DNA of 64,000 nt from an uncultured Coriobacteriaceae bacterium (GCA_902786015.1 CADAAU010000010.1:62001-126000), one strand, 5' to 3'; positions 44,540 through 54,610 are shown, numbered from the stretch's first letter. Numbers and translations are program-made. The notes: generated by a model from the letters alone, not told the origin.

Positions 44540-45545
44540 TCTTAGCGAAAGACGTTTTCAAGCGCTCAAAGCGAACGCCCGGTGCCCTCGTGGTACCGGG
44601 CTTCTCTTGTTCGATTTGGACGACACGATTGTCCAGTCGGGATCGTACGTCTCGTCGCGCGTGCTGATGGCATTGCGGTCTGCGCGTGATGCTGGATTCG
44701 TTCTTTCTGTTGCGTCGGGAAGACCACTGTGCCTGGTCAACAAACCCTTGCTAAAGAGTGGCGTCATGCAATATGCGGTTTGCGCAAATGGTGCGAGCGT
44801 GTATCGTCTTGGCGATGAGCGGCCGCTCGTGAGCGAACACATGACACGTGGCGACGCGCTCGCATGTTACGACATGTTGGCAAGGTTTAAGCCGGCGTGG
44901 AACGGCTTCTTTGACGGTAAGGCGTACTTTGAGTGGAAAGGCGCTTCGTATCTGCTTACCGGGCGTACGGGTGCCGTCGCCCGTGCAAATCGTTCCACGG
45001 ATCGCTGCGGCGCAAAAAGGCAAAAGAGGACTGCGATTGGTCGCGTTCTGAACGTGGGTTGGCGCGGGATGCGCTACTTGGGACGCATGATCGGTGGAGG
45101 CAAGACCAGACAGGTCTTCTCGCTTCGACGGTGTTTGCTGCGCGCGCATGGGGATATCGAGAAGATCGGTTGTACCATTCCAGACTTCCGGTCCTGCGCC
45201 CAGGCTGCAGAGTTGTTGCGCGCGGACGGCCGCTTTGAGGTCGTTTCGATGGGCACGACGGAGCTGGAGATAACCGCACGGGGCGTGAGCAAGGGCACGG
45301 GCACGCAGGCCCTCCTGCATGAGCTTGGCGTAGGCCCAGAGCGTGCCGTGGCGTTCGGCGATGGAGGAAACGACCTGCCACTGGCGGCCGTTGTAGGACG
45401 GTTCGTTGCTATGGGAAATGCAGATGACGAGGTGAAGGACGCCGCGTTCGAGGTCTGTCCGTCGGTTCTTGATGATGGCGTGGCGATTTGGATCGAAAAC
45501 ATGCTTGCCGCCGGCGGGCTCGAGGAAGGACGTAGGTATGTGTGA
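44532..45545 (+). CDS. HAD-superfamily (Cof-type) phosphatase
   Basis: 337 residues. Motif I is LLFDLDDTIV, motif IV FGDGGNDLPL, with the Cof-type cap between (about 100-230). These enzymes dephosphorylate sugar phosphates or similar metabolites. The only sensible start is GTG at 44532, which overlaps ptsH by 8 nt and lacks its own strong site, implying translational coupling. The cap holds an unusual very basic insertion (ANRSTDRCGAKRQKR) whose role is unknown. It overlaps tgt by 8 nt. Confidence 0.88.
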   Translation: MSSLSERRFQALKANARCPRGTGLLLFDLDDTIVQSGSYVSSRVLMALRSARDAGFVLSVASGRPLCLVNKPLLKSGVMQYAVCANGASVYRLGDERPLVSEHMTRGDALACYDMLARFKPAWNGFFDGKAYFEWKGASYLLTGRTGAVARANRSTDRCGAKRQKRTAIGRVLNVGWRGMRYLGRMIGGGKTRQVFSLRRCLLRAHGDIEKIGCTIPDFRSCAQAAELLRADGRFEVVSMGTTELEITARGVSKGTGTQALLHELGVGPERAVAFGDGGNDLPLAAVVGRFVAMGNADDEVKDAAFEVCPSVLDDGVAIWIENMLAAGGLEEGRRYV

Positions 45546-46683
45546 GAAGAAGGACTGGTTTACGTACGACATCATTGCGGAGGACCCTGGCACGCATGCC
45601 CGCGCCGGCGTCTTCCATACGCCACATGGTGATGTCCCCACGCCCATCTTCATGCCCGTGGGAACCAAGGCGACGGTGAAGGGGATTCTTCCCACGCAGC
45701 TCAAGGAGCTGGGCACACAGATTCTGCTTGCCAACCTCTATCACCTCTCGGTCCGTCCCGGCGCGGAGCTGGTGGCAGAGATGGGGGGCTTGCACGGATT
45801 CATGCGATGGGACGGACCGATTCTCACCGATTCCGGCGGTTTTCAGGTATTTAGCTTGGGCGATCACTTTAAGCTTACCAACGACGGGGTGAGCTTTCGT
45901 GCTGTTGACTACGGTGGTGAGCGGATGAGCTGGACACCGGAGGAGAACATGCGCATCGCACAGCTCCTGGGTGCCGATATCGTCATGCAGCTCGACCAAT
46001 GTCCGGGCTATCCGTCTCCCAGGCCGTTCGTGGAGCGAGCTGTCGAGCTATCGAGTCTGTGGGCAGAGCGCTGCTTTGCGGCACACGAGCGCCGCGACCA
46101 AGCGCTCTTTGGCATCGTGCAGGGTGGCATGGACCTCGACCTACGCCTGCGCTCGCTGCGCCATCTGGAGAGCTGTGGGGACTTTCCCGGCTATGGCATC
46201 GGCGGCTATTCGGTGGGGGAGAGCCACGAGGTGATGTTCCAGACGCTTGCGCCGCTGGCAGGCGAATATATGCCACGGTCCAAGCCACGCTATCTTATGG
46301 GCGTGGGAAATCCCACCACGTTGGTGCGGGGCGTCGCGTGTGGCATCGACATGTTTGACTGCGTGCTTCCCACGCGTACGGCAAGGATGGGTACGGCGTT
46401 TTCGAGTGAAGGCCGCCTGAACCTCAAGAACGCACGATTCGCTCACGACGCGGATCCCATTGATCCTACGTGTTCCTGCCCGGCCTGTGCGGGCGGCTTC
46501 TCGCGTGCCTACGTGCATCATCTTGTTCGCCAGCGCGAGATGGTGGGGGCCCAGTTGCTTTCGCTGCACAACATATACTATCTGCTTGACCTCATGCGTC
46601 GCGCACGACAGGCAATCATCGACGGTGAGTATGCGTCGTTCGTGAGCGATTGGGAGCAGAGCCAAGCGGTCAATGACTTCTAG
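45538..46683 (+). CDS. tgt: tRNA-guanine transglycosylase
   Basis: 381 residues. Tgt exchanges guanine-34 for preQ1 in tRNAs with GUN anticodons, the first tRNA-level step of queuosine synthesis. Signatures: LTDSGGFQVFSL (catalytic Asp region), GIVQGGMDLDLR, GVGNPTTLVRGVACGIDMFDC split around the second catalytic Asp. The zinc site is present as CSCPACAGG with His downstream. Start behind GGAAGGACGTAGGT, overlapping the HAD gene. The next gene is secD, as in many bacteria (tgt-yajC-secD) but without yajC. Confidence 0.96.
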   Translation: MCEKKDWFTYDIIAEDPGTHARAGVFHTPHGDVPTPIFMPVGTKATVKGILPTQLKELGTQILLANLYHLSVRPGAELVAEMGGLHGFMRWDGPILTDSGGFQVFSLGDHFKLTNDGVSFRAVDYGGERMSWTPEENMRIAQLLGADIVMQLDQCPGYPSPRPFVERAVELSSLWAERCFAAHERRDQALFGIVQGGMDLDLRLRSLRHLESCGDFPGYGIGGYSVGESHEVMFQTLAPLAGEYMPRSKPRYLMGVGNPTTLVRGVACGIDMFDCVLPTRTARMGTAFSSEGRLNLKNARFAHDADPIDPTCSCPACAGGFSRAYVHHLVRQREMVGAQLLSLHNIYYLLDLMRRARQAIIDGEYASFVSDWEQSQAVNDF

Positions 46684-46690
46684 TGCGGTG

Positions 46691-46714
46691 GAAATCAGTT
46701 CCTATATTGATTTC
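46691..46714 (+). terminator. Short hairpin after tgt
   Basis: GAAATCA/TGATTTC with a 10-nt loop; a TTTTTT run occurs 26 nt later. It is a weak terminator candidate separating tgt from secD. Confidence 0.35.
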
Positions 46715-46827
46715 AAAAGCAGAATCGCTCAGTCGCCTCTTTTTTGACGTTCTCACGGATGCTCACGTCTGCTAGAATCTGTAAGTTACTCATACGCGAG
46801 AATCGTTTGTGCGAAAGAGGGGCTTGT

Positions 46828-48267
46828 ATGGCTCGACAGAAAGAGGCGCCGGAGCGAAAGACCGGTGTTGCTGGATGGAAAGAAAGCGAAGGCACCGCAC
46901 AGAAGCGTGCCTCTGTTGGCGGAAGAAGCAAGCGTGCTGCGGCGGATCGTCGTAGGCGCTTGGGCATCATCGCCTGTGTATTGGTGGCGTGTGTGATCAG
47001 TGTCGTGTTCGCGTTTCCCATTCAGGAGCGCGTCACACGCGGGTTGTGGTTTAAGGGCGGAACTGCCAACACCATGAAGGCCGACGGCGAGGTGAGTTCC
47101 GAGGATCTGTCGAAGGCAATCTCGACCATTAACGCGCGGTTGGGAAAGGTCGGCGTATCGGAGTTTGCCGTCGATGCGTCTGGTTCCGATGCGGTCGTCA
47201 TTAAGCTGCCGTGGAATGTTGATGGGAAGCAGATCGCCGAATCCGTGTCGGGTGCCGGTGTCTTGGAGTTCGCACGTGTGGACGAGATTGGCGACGCCGA
47301 TGCGCTTGCGCTCATTAGTGCTGGCTCCAAGGACGCCAAGCTCAAGAAGGGCACCTACTCGTCGTTCTTGGACGACTCGCACGTCAGGTCATGCGAAGTC
47401 ACGCCGGTGGGTGATGGTGCGTACGCCATTACCGTGAACTTTGACGAAGAGGGTACCAAGAAGTTCGCAGAGGTTACCGAGGAGCTTGCGAAGGACTACG
47501 GTTCCATTGCCATAGTCATCGATGGCCGCGTCGTGGCCTCTCCGGGAGTCTCAGAAAAAATCGACGGCGGGCAGGTATCCATCTCGGGTGGCTTCACCCA
47601 AGCTGAGGCGGGTGCCATCAAGTCGGTTATCGATACCGATCGCCTTGCGAACAGCTTCGCGCTCCAGAGCTCCGAGGAGATTGGCCCGCTCGTAGGGCAG
47701 ACGACGCTTTGGGTTATTGCGGGTGCGGCCGTTGCCGCTATCGTGGTCGTTGCCGTGGCGGCGTTCACGCGCATGCGCAAGACGGCGCTACTCGTGCTGG
47801 GTACCGAGGTGGTTCTCGCGGTCATCATGTTGGGCGAGATGGCAGTGATGTCTCGCATAGAGGTGTACGTGCTGAGCATGGCGGCGTTTGTCGGCGGTGT
47901 CGTTGCCTGCGGATGTGGTGTGATTGGCGCGTGGCAGGTGGCAAGCACGTTCGTCAAGCTCGTTAAGTCTGGCAAGTCCGTACGCGGATCGTCGCTCGCG
48001 GCTGCTTCGGAGGCGCTCACTCGCTACGCCCTGCCCGTGTCACTGGTGGCCGTCGTGTCGCTGGTGGCCCTGTTCCTGCCCTTCCCGATTCTTCGAGATG
48101 CGGGTCTCTCAATCGCTTTGGGCATCATTGCTTCTGCAATAGCTATACTTCTCTTTGAGGTTCCCCTAATGAGGGTGTTGGCTACTGGCTCGATGCAGAA
48201 CGACCTCGCTGCGTGGGGCCTGGAGGTATCGGCGACGGAGGCGGATGCGGAGAACAAGACCGCATAG
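46828..48267 (+). CDS. secD: SecD-like protein-export accessory protein
   Basis: 479 residues. A basic N-terminus precedes TM1 (about 45-63), then a periplasmic-type domain (GLWFKGGTANTMK, GAGVLEFARVD, ITVNFDEEGTKKFAEVTEE split) and a C-terminal block of about five helices starting after NSFALQSSEEIGPLVGQTT. This is SecD topology, and the LEFARVD and VGQTT elements correspond to SecD motifs. The typical D-G-G-S/T core reads FKGGT. The protein drives late steps of Sec export using proton motive force. yajC is absent upstream and no secF follows. Confidence 0.85.
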   Translation: MARQKEAPERKTGVAGWKESEGTAQKRASVGGRSKRAAADRRRRLGIIACVLVACVISVVFAFPIQERVTRGLWFKGGTANTMKADGEVSSEDLSKAISTINARLGKVGVSEFAVDASGSDAVVIKLPWNVDGKQIAESVSGAGVLEFARVDEIGDADALALISAGSKDAKLKKGTYSSFLDDSHVRSCEVTPVGDGAYAITVNFDEEGTKKFAEVTEELAKDYGSIAIVIDGRVVASPGVSEKIDGGQVSISGGFTQAEAGAIKSVIDTDRLANSFALQSSEEIGPLVGQTTLWVIAGAAVAAIVVVAVAAFTRMRKTALLVLGTEVVLAVIMLGEMAVMSRIEVYVLSMAAFVGGVVACGCGVIGAWQVASTFVKLVKSGKSVRGSSLAAASEALTRYALPVSLVAVVSLVALFLPFPILRDAGLSIALGIIASAIAILLFEVPLMRVLATGSMQNDLAAWGLEVSATEADAENKTA

Positions 48268-48282
48268 CAAAGGGACGGAGAT

Positions 48283-51200
48283 ATGCCTGGTCTGTATGAC
48301 AGCAAGCGCTGGGACGTGCTTCCCTCACATGGGGAGTCTGAGCGCTTGCTGTGCGAGTCGCTTGGCATATCTACGTTGGTGGCGCGCGTGCTCTGCGCTC
48401 GCGGCATCACGGACCCGGTGAATGCAAAGCGCTTCTTGGAACCGTCGCTGGAGCGCGACTGGGAAGATCCACGTAGCATACCTGGGATGGAACAGGCGGT
48501 TGACCGCGTCGAGTGTGCGTTGAAGCAAGAGGAGACCATTGCCGTCTTTGGCGACTTCGACGTGGATGGCATGACATCAACATGTCTTTTGACCTTGGCG
48601 TTGCGTGCCTTGGGTGCGACGGCACATCCATATATTCCCCATCGCTTTGGCGAAGGCTACGGCCTTTCGCATGAGGCGCTCGATCGCGTCATTGCCGATT
48701 CGCATCCCAACCTTATCATCACCGTCGACAACGGTATCGCGGCGGCACGTGAGGTGTCTTGGCTGCTCGAACAGGGTATCGACGTTGTGATTACCGATCA
48801 CCATGAGCCGGGTGACCTTGTTCCCCAAGGCGTGCCCGTAACGGATCCCAAGCTTATTGAAGACTGTCCCTCGCGCGAACTCGCGGGGGCGGGTGTGGCC
48901 CTTAAGCTCGTGTGCATGTTGGGCGAGCGACTGGGGCAACCGGATCTTTGGTGGTCGTTCGTGGACCTTGCCGCCATGGGCACCGTGTCCGACATGATGC
49001 TGCTTCAGGGAGAAAACCGCTCCCTGGTAGCGGAGGGCATCGCACGAATACGCGAGTCAAACCGACCTGGCATCGTGGCCCTTGCCGCGACTGCCGGCTG
49101 CGATCTGACGCAGATTACGTCCGACAACCTTCCGTTTACCCTCATTCCTCGTCTGAACGCGGCGGGGAGGATGGGCTGTACCGAGACCGCCTTCGACCTT
49201 CTTATATCCGACGACCCTGCCGAGGCAGCCGTGCTGGCGGCCGCACTTGAGCGAACGAATACCGAGCGACGTGAGACCGAGTCTGCGCTTTCGGACGAGG
49301 CGATCGAACGTCTCAAAAAGACCTATCACGGCGAGCGTGTGATCGTCTTGGCTGGAAAGGGCTGGCACGAAGGCGTAAAAGGTATCGTCGCGAGTCGCAT
49401 CGTGGGTATCTACCACGTGCCTACGATTATTCTCTCGATTGACGAGGGCATCGCACGCGGTTCTGGGCGGAGCGTGGGGTCGGTCGACCTCTTCCATGCC
49501 ATAGAGCAATGCTCCGATGTTCTTGTGCGTTTTGGAGGTCACTCGGGGGCCGTGGGCGTCACCTGCGAAGAGGACAAGATCGATGCGTTCCGCGCTCGAC
49601 TCGAAGAAGTGATGGCACAACTGCCCGAGGAGCAGTTCCAAGACAAGGGTGAAGTTGCTGCGGTCGCGACGCTCGACGAGCTGAGGTTGCCTGGCATTCA
49701 GGCGATTGATAGCCTGCAACCGTTTGGCCAAGGCAACAAGAAGCCCCTGTTTGGCGTTCGTGGCGTCTTTATGCGAAATCGAGCCCGTGTAGGATATGAA
49801 GGAAATCACCTGAGGTTCGTCGCGACAGATGGCGTCAACTCGGTGCCGGCCATTATGTTTCGCGCTCCCCAGATGAATCGCGCGTATTCCTGCGAAGGTC
49901 TTGTCGACTTGGTGGTGGATGCCGTCAGCGAAACATGGCAGGGGCGCACACAGGCGAAACTCATGATACGTGACATCATGTATCGATCGGACGACATGGA
50001 GTCCTGTGCGGAGGAGCGCCCGGGACTGCCAGACTCCATGACGAATCAGTTGCCTGACGACGAGTTGCCAGCAGGCGCCTCGCTGGCGCAGGAACGTTTT
50101 GACGGTCTTTCCATAGATGAACTCACCGACTGCTTGCGCAGACAGCTCATTGGCGATTCCAAGCTTTTGCCTGCACAACGAGCGGCTCTCGATCAGTTGG
50201 CCGCCGGGCATTCGACTCTGTGCGTCATGGCCACGGGTCGTGGGAAGTCCCTTGTGTTTCATATTCACGCGGCGCGCATCGCGCTTTCGCAAAACAAGGC
50301 AAGCATATTTGTGTATCCGCTGCGCGCACTCGTGGCCGACCAGTCGTTGCATTTGAGCGAAGAGTTCTCCAAGCTCGGGCTGTCGGTGCGAGTACTTACG
50401 GGAGAGTCTACCCGGGAGGAGCGTAGCGACGTATTTGCAGAGCTCAGGCGTGGCAACGTGGACGTTGTGCTCACGACGCCCGAGTTTCTTGCCATTCATA
50501 CGCAGCGTTTTGCGGCTTCCGGTCGCATTGGATTCGTGGTGATGGATGAGGCCCATCATGCGGGCGCAGCGGCCGGCGGCGACCGTGAGGCGTACGGTGA
50601 GATGGGTCGTGTCCTTGCCGAGCTCAACAATCCTACGGCACTTGCGGTCACGGCGACGGCATCGGATCCGGTGGCACGAGAAGTGTGCAGATTGCTCGAC
50701 ATCAGGGAGCGTGATGTCGTCGTTGACCGAGTCGTGCGACCAAATCTTGAGCTGGATGACCATCGTGACCTGCGTGAACGCGATCTGTATCTTGCCTCGG
50801 TAGTCTCCACGGCACAGAAGACTGTGGTGTACGTTAACTCTCGCGGCCAGGCGCAGGTGCTCGTTCGCACGCTGAGGGCGGCCGTACCCGAGATTGGCGA
50901 GCGGATCGCGTTCTACCATGCGGGACTTTCGCGCGAGAAGCGACGGGCGATCGAGGATGCCTATCGTGACGGCCGCTTGTGCTGCATCGTGTCGACGAGT
51001 GCGTTTGGCGAAGGGGTAAACCTGCCCGACATTCGCAACGTCGTGCTGTACCATATGCCCTTCGGATCAACCGAGTTCAACCAGATGAGTGGCCGTGCAG
51101 GCCGCGATGGCAAGCCTGCGCACATTCATGTATTGTTTGGTAGTCGTGACGCGCGCATCAACGAGGGGCTGCTCGCGTCTGCAGCGCCTGCCAGGTCCGA

Positions 51201-51591
51201 CTTGGTTGCACTCTATCGCATCCTGCGTGCGGAAGCTGCCCGATGTGGTGGCCCATCGCTGCAATTCCAGAACTCTGAGCTTGTGCAGATGGCGCGCACG
51301 GCTGACCCCCATGTATCTTTGGACGAGGCGGCGGTATCTTGTGGCATCGCGGTGTTTGACGAATTGAACTTCTTGGATGTGGAAGGCTTTGAGGAGCATC
51401 GTCGCATCATCATGAATGCCTCGCCGAGCCATGCCGACCTTGCTACCTCGATTCGATACAGCGAGGGGCAGCGATCGATGCGCGAGTTCACGCGTTTTCG
51501 CGATTGGGTGCTTTCGGCAACTCCACAAGAGATGCTCAGCCGCATCAACAGACCAATCGTTCCGGGATTTGGCGTTACGGTAGACAGATAG
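48283..51591 (+). CDS. recJ: RecJ exonuclease fused to a RecQ-like DEAD/DEAH helicase
   Basis: 1102 residues in one frame. Residues 1 to about 570 are RecJ, the 5'-3' single-strand exonuclease: DFDVDG at 91-96, VDNG at 148-151, DHH at 172-174 and the DHHA1 element FGGHSGAVGV. Residues about 610-1000 form a superfamily 2 helicase: Walker A ATGRGKS (about 650), Walker B DEAH (about 755), motif III TATAS and motif VI GRAGRDG (about 937). The last 100 residues may bind DNA. Fusing helicase and nuclease would make one end-resection machine; the coupling is inferred. Confidence 0.93.
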   Translation: MPGLYDSKRWDVLPSHGESERLLCESLGISTLVARVLCARGITDPVNAKRFLEPSLERDWEDPRSIPGMEQAVDRVECALKQEETIAVFGDFDVDGMTSTCLLTLALRALGATAHPYIPHRFGEGYGLSHEALDRVIADSHPNLIITVDNGIAAAREVSWLLEQGIDVVITDHHEPGDLVPQGVPVTDPKLIEDCPSRELAGAGVALKLVCMLGERLGQPDLWWSFVDLAAMGTVSDMMLLQGENRSLVAEGIARIRESNRPGIVALAATAGCDLTQITSDNLPFTLIPRLNAAGRMGCTETAFDLLISDDPAEAAVLAAALERTNTERRETESALSDEAIERLKKTYHGERVIVLAGKGWHEGVKGIVASRIVGIYHVPTIILSIDEGIARGSGRSVGSVDLFHAIEQCSDVLVRFGGHSGAVGVTCEEDKIDAFRARLEEVMAQLPEEQFQDKGEVAAVATLDELRLPGIQAIDSLQPFGQGNKKPLFGVRGVFMRNRARVGYEGNHLRFVATDGVNSVPAIMFRAPQMNRAYSCEGLVDLVVDAVSETWQGRTQAKLMIRDIMYRSDDMESCAEERPGLPDSMTNQLPDDELPAGASLAQERFDGLSIDELTDCLRRQLIGDSKLLPAQRAALDQLAAGHSTLCVMATGRGKSLVFHIHAARIALSQNKASIFVYPLRALVADQSLHLSEEFSKLGLSVRVLTGESTREERSDVFAELRRGNVDVVLTTPEFLAIHTQRFAASGRIGFVVMDEAHHAGAAAGGDREAYGEMGRVLAELNNPTALAVTATASDPVAREVCRLLDIRERDVVVDRVVRPNLELDDHRDLRERDLYLASVVSTAQKTVVYVNSRGQAQVLVRTLRAAVPEIGERIAFYHAGLSREKRRAIEDAYRDGRLCCIVSTSAFGEGVNLPDIRNVVLYHMPFGSTEFNQMSGRAGRDGKPAHIHVLFGSRDARINEGLLASAAPARSDLVALYRILRAEAARCGGPSLQFQNSELVQMARTADPHVSLDEAAVSCGIAVFDELNFLDVEGFEEHRRIIMNASPSHADLATSIRYSEGQRSMREFTRFRDWVLSATPQEMLSRINRPIVPGFGVTVDR

Positions 51592-51608
51592 AGGAAGGGA
51601 ACGGGCGC

Positions 51609-53948
51609 ATGCGAGTGAGAGAGTCAAGAATTGCTCAGGGGCTTAGCAGCGATGTGCCCGGTGCTGACAACTATCGTCTGCTACAGGCGGCATGTACGAG
51701 TTACCTCGATGACGAGGGGCGGCAAAAGACCGAGGAGGCCTACCGGTTTGCGGCTGAGTTCCATCGCACGCAGCGCCGTCGGTCGGGGGAGGCTTACATC
51801 AACCATCCCGTTGAGGTAGCGTTGATTCTTGCTAAGGACCTGCACATGGATGCCGACACGGTGTGTGCGGCCCTGTTGCACGACACCGTGGAAGACACGC
51901 CCGCGACACTCGAGGACCTTGTCGAACGATTTGGCCCCACAGTCGCCGAGCTTGTTGATGGCGTCACCAAGCTCACGAACATTCAAGTCTCCAACATGGA
52001 CGAGAAGCAGGCGCTCAACCTGCGCAAGATGGTGCTCGCCATGTCCAAGGACATTCGCGTGGTTATCATAAAGATTGCCGATCGCCTGCACAACATGCGC
52101 ACGCTTGCGGCACTTCCACCACACAAGCGTGAGTTCAAGTCTCGCGAGACGATGGACGTCTATGCGCCACTGGCCGACCGACTGGGTATTTCGTCCATCA
52201 AGTGGGAGCTTGAGGATCTTGCGTTCTTTTACTTGCAGCCGGAGGAATACGAGCGCATAGCGCGCATGGTGCAGGATTCCCGAGTGCAGCGCGAGCGTGA
52301 CGCCGACGAAGCCATAAAGACCTTGTCGGACGAACTCAACCGCGTGGGCGTAAAGAACTTCCAGGTAACTGGACGTCCCAAACACCTGTGGTCCATATAC
52401 CAAAAGATGCAGCGTCGTGGCATGGAGTTTACCGACATTTACGACCTGATTGCGCTGAGGGTCATAACGAGCACCGTTGAAGAGTGCTATTCGGTGCTGG
52501 GTGCGGTCCATTCGCTTTGGCATCCGTTGCCCGGACGCTTTAAGGACTACATCGCCACGCCCAAGGCAAACATGTACCAGTCGTTGCATACCACGGTCAT
52601 CGGGCCCGACGCGCGTCCCATCGAGGTCCAGATTCGTACGGCCGAGATGCACGAGCATGCCGAATACGGCGTTGCCGCGCACTGGCTTTACAAGAAGTCC
52701 GGTAACTCCCAAGGCAAGATGTCCAAGGACGATCGTAACATCGATTCCACGATCAACCACATTCGCCGCAGCCTTGACTGGGTCAGCGAGGACGAAATCA
52801 GCGACCCGCATGAGTTTCTCAACAACCTTCGAGTGGATCTCTTTGAGGGAGAGATCTTTGTGTTCACGCCCAAGGGTGAGGTCATGAGTCTGCGTCGCGA
52901 GTCCACGCCGTTGGACTTTGCCTATGCGGTCCATACTGAGGTGGGCAACCACTGCGTGGGAGCAAAGGTCAATGGGTCAGTGGTGCCGCTTACCTACCAC
53001 CTTCAGATGGGCGACCGCGTGGAGATCCTTACAAACAAGAACGCCCGGCCTTCGCGCGACTGGATGAACATCGTGGTCACTCCGTCGGCTCGCTCAAAGG
53101 TACGTCGCTATTTTGCCACGATGACCAAGGCGGACGACGCCGAGCAAGGACGATCAGAGCTTGCGCGCGAGTTGCGCAAACGCGGCTATGGCATTTCCAC
53201 TACGCGTACGGTTCGCGCCATCGACAAAGTCCTGAGCCAGTTCGACGCTAGGACACCGGAGCGACTGTTCCAGTCCATCTATTTGGGCAAGACTTCGGTC
53301 AAACAGGTCGCCAATCGAATTCAGGCCTTGCTGGAGGCAGGATCGCCCGAGCAACTGGCGCAGGCGCGCAAGGAAGCAGAGGCAAAGCATGCGCTTGAGG
53401 TCTCGCAAAACGTAGAGCAGCATCTGCGCGTTCCCCACGTTCGGAGTGCAAAAAAGAAGAGACGCACAAGCTGCGGCGTGGTGGTGAAGGGCGACTCTGA
53501 CTTGCTCGTCCATCTGGCGCATTGTTGCAATCCCGTTGCGGGAGACGACATCGTGGGCTTTGTGACGCGCGGACGTGGTGTCTCGGTGCATCGGACGACG
53601 TGCCCCAACGTACGGAGCCTTATGGGCAATCCTGAGCGGCTCATAGACGTCGAGTGGGACACTTCTGGCGCAACAGAGTTCAACGTAGAGATTGTGGTTG
53701 AGGCGACCGATCGGTTAGGCTTGCTCAAGGACATTACGATCTGCCTCTCTGACGTAGGCGCAAACATTCTCTCGGCGTCAACGCAGACGACGCGCGAGGG
53801 AGGCGCTCGCTTGCGTTTCTTGGTGTCGATTTCGGACGCCGGATTGCTCGATACCCTTCTCGCAGCGGTGAGTAGGGTGCCGTCGGTGTTTGATGCCCGT
53901 CGCCTGATGCCGGGCGAGGGAGCCGAGCAAATGCGGAGAAGGGTGTAG
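51609..53948 (+). CDS. Bifunctional (p)ppGpp synthetase/hydrolase (RelA/SpoT homologue)
   Basis: 779 residues. N-terminal HD hydrolase domain (NHPVEVALIL, LLHDTVEDT with the HD pair about residue 90, DRLHNMRTL). The synthetase domain follows (GRPKHLWSIYQKM, FTDIYDLIALRVI, HTTVIGP, EIQIRT-type VQIRTAEMHEHAEYG), then TGS (FTPKGEVMSLRRESTPLDFA split) and a C-terminal ACT domain (EIVVEATDRLGLLKDI). The HD site looks intact, so both activities are likely. It sets the stringent response. Start behind AGGAAGGGAACGG, 17 nt after recJ. Confidence 0.95.
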   Translation: MRVRESRIAQGLSSDVPGADNYRLLQAACTSYLDDEGRQKTEEAYRFAAEFHRTQRRRSGEAYINHPVEVALILAKDLHMDADTVCAALLHDTVEDTPATLEDLVERFGPTVAELVDGVTKLTNIQVSNMDEKQALNLRKMVLAMSKDIRVVIIKIADRLHNMRTLAALPPHKREFKSRETMDVYAPLADRLGISSIKWELEDLAFFYLQPEEYERIARMVQDSRVQRERDADEAIKTLSDELNRVGVKNFQVTGRPKHLWSIYQKMQRRGMEFTDIYDLIALRVITSTVEECYSVLGAVHSLWHPLPGRFKDYIATPKANMYQSLHTTVIGPDARPIEVQIRTAEMHEHAEYGVAAHWLYKKSGNSQGKMSKDDRNIDSTINHIRRSLDWVSEDEISDPHEFLNNLRVDLFEGEIFVFTPKGEVMSLRRESTPLDFAYAVHTEVGNHCVGAKVNGSVVPLTYHLQMGDRVEILTNKNARPSRDWMNIVVTPSARSKVRRYFATMTKADDAEQGRSELARELRKRGYGISTTRTVRAIDKVLSQFDARTPERLFQSIYLGKTSVKQVANRIQALLEAGSPEQLAQARKEAEAKHALEVSQNVEQHLRVPHVRSAKKKRRTSCGVVVKGDSDLLVHLAHCCNPVAGDDIVGFVTRGRGVSVHRTTCPNVRSLMGNPERLIDVEWDTSGATEFNVEIVVEATDRLGLLKDITICLSDVGANILSASTQTTREGGARLRFLVSISDAGLLDTLLAAVSRVPSVFDARRLMPGEGAEQMRRRV

Positions 53949-53950
53949 AT

Positions 53951-54595
53951 ATGGCAAGAAACGTAAACGCCAAAGATGGCATTCGTCAGTTCGTGGTAGG
54001 ACATCTGGAAACGAACTGTTACGCGGTTGTCAGTGATGGAGAGTGCCTCGTCGTTGATCCCGGGGCACAAGGAACACAGATTGCCGAAGCGCTTGACGAC
54101 GTCAAGGTAATAGGCATCGTGGCTACACATGGTCATCACGACCATGTGGGAGGGGTGCGAGCCCTCAAGGAGGCGACGGGCGCGCCTTTCTCGATTTCGA
54201 GGGGTGATGCCGAGAGGTGCCAGCATGCGCTGGAGCTCTCGTCGCATGTGTTCGACGTGTCTGGTGGTTCCGTAGAGGATGCGCCAGAGCCCGACTGCCT
54301 TCTTGCGGAGGGTGACGTGCTCAAGGTTGGCTCACGTGTGTTCAGGGTCATTGAGTCGCCTGGGCATACCGAAGGTGGCATCGTGCTTCTGGGTGAAGAT
54401 GTTGCGTTTGTAGGCGACACGATTTTTGCGGGCTCGGTGGGCCGCACCGACTTGGTGGGGGGAGATGCCGAAGTACTCATGCAGACGCTCGATCGCCTCA
54501 AGCGCGAAATACCCCCGCAGACTGTATTACTGTGTGGCCATGGTGTGGCTACCACAATGGAGCGAGAACTCGCCACAAACCCTTGGTTTGCCTAA
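53951..54595 (+). CDS. Metallo-beta-lactamase-fold hydrolase (glyoxalase II-like)
   Basis: 214 residues. The zinc-binding THGHHDHVGG motif is at about residues 58-67, with further ligands in ESPGHTEGGI and FVGDTIF and a final CGHG. The layout LETNCYAVVSD ... VDPG is that of YcbL/glyoxalase II-type thioester hydrolases. The exact substrate cannot be told. The ATG begins 2 nt after the RelA/SpoT stop, so it belongs to the same transcript. Confidence 0.9.
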   Translation: MARNVNAKDGIRQFVVGHLETNCYAVVSDGECLVVDPGAQGTQIAEALDDVKVIGIVATHGHHDHVGGVRALKEATGAPFSISRGDAERCQHALELSSHVFDVSGGSVEDAPEPDCLLAEGDVLKVGSRVFRVIESPGHTEGGIVLLGEDVAFVGDTIFAGSVGRTDLVGGDAEVLMQTLDRLKREIPPQTVLLCGHGVATTMERELATNPWFA

Positions 54596-54610
54596 TTGTC
54601 TCTTGAAGCA

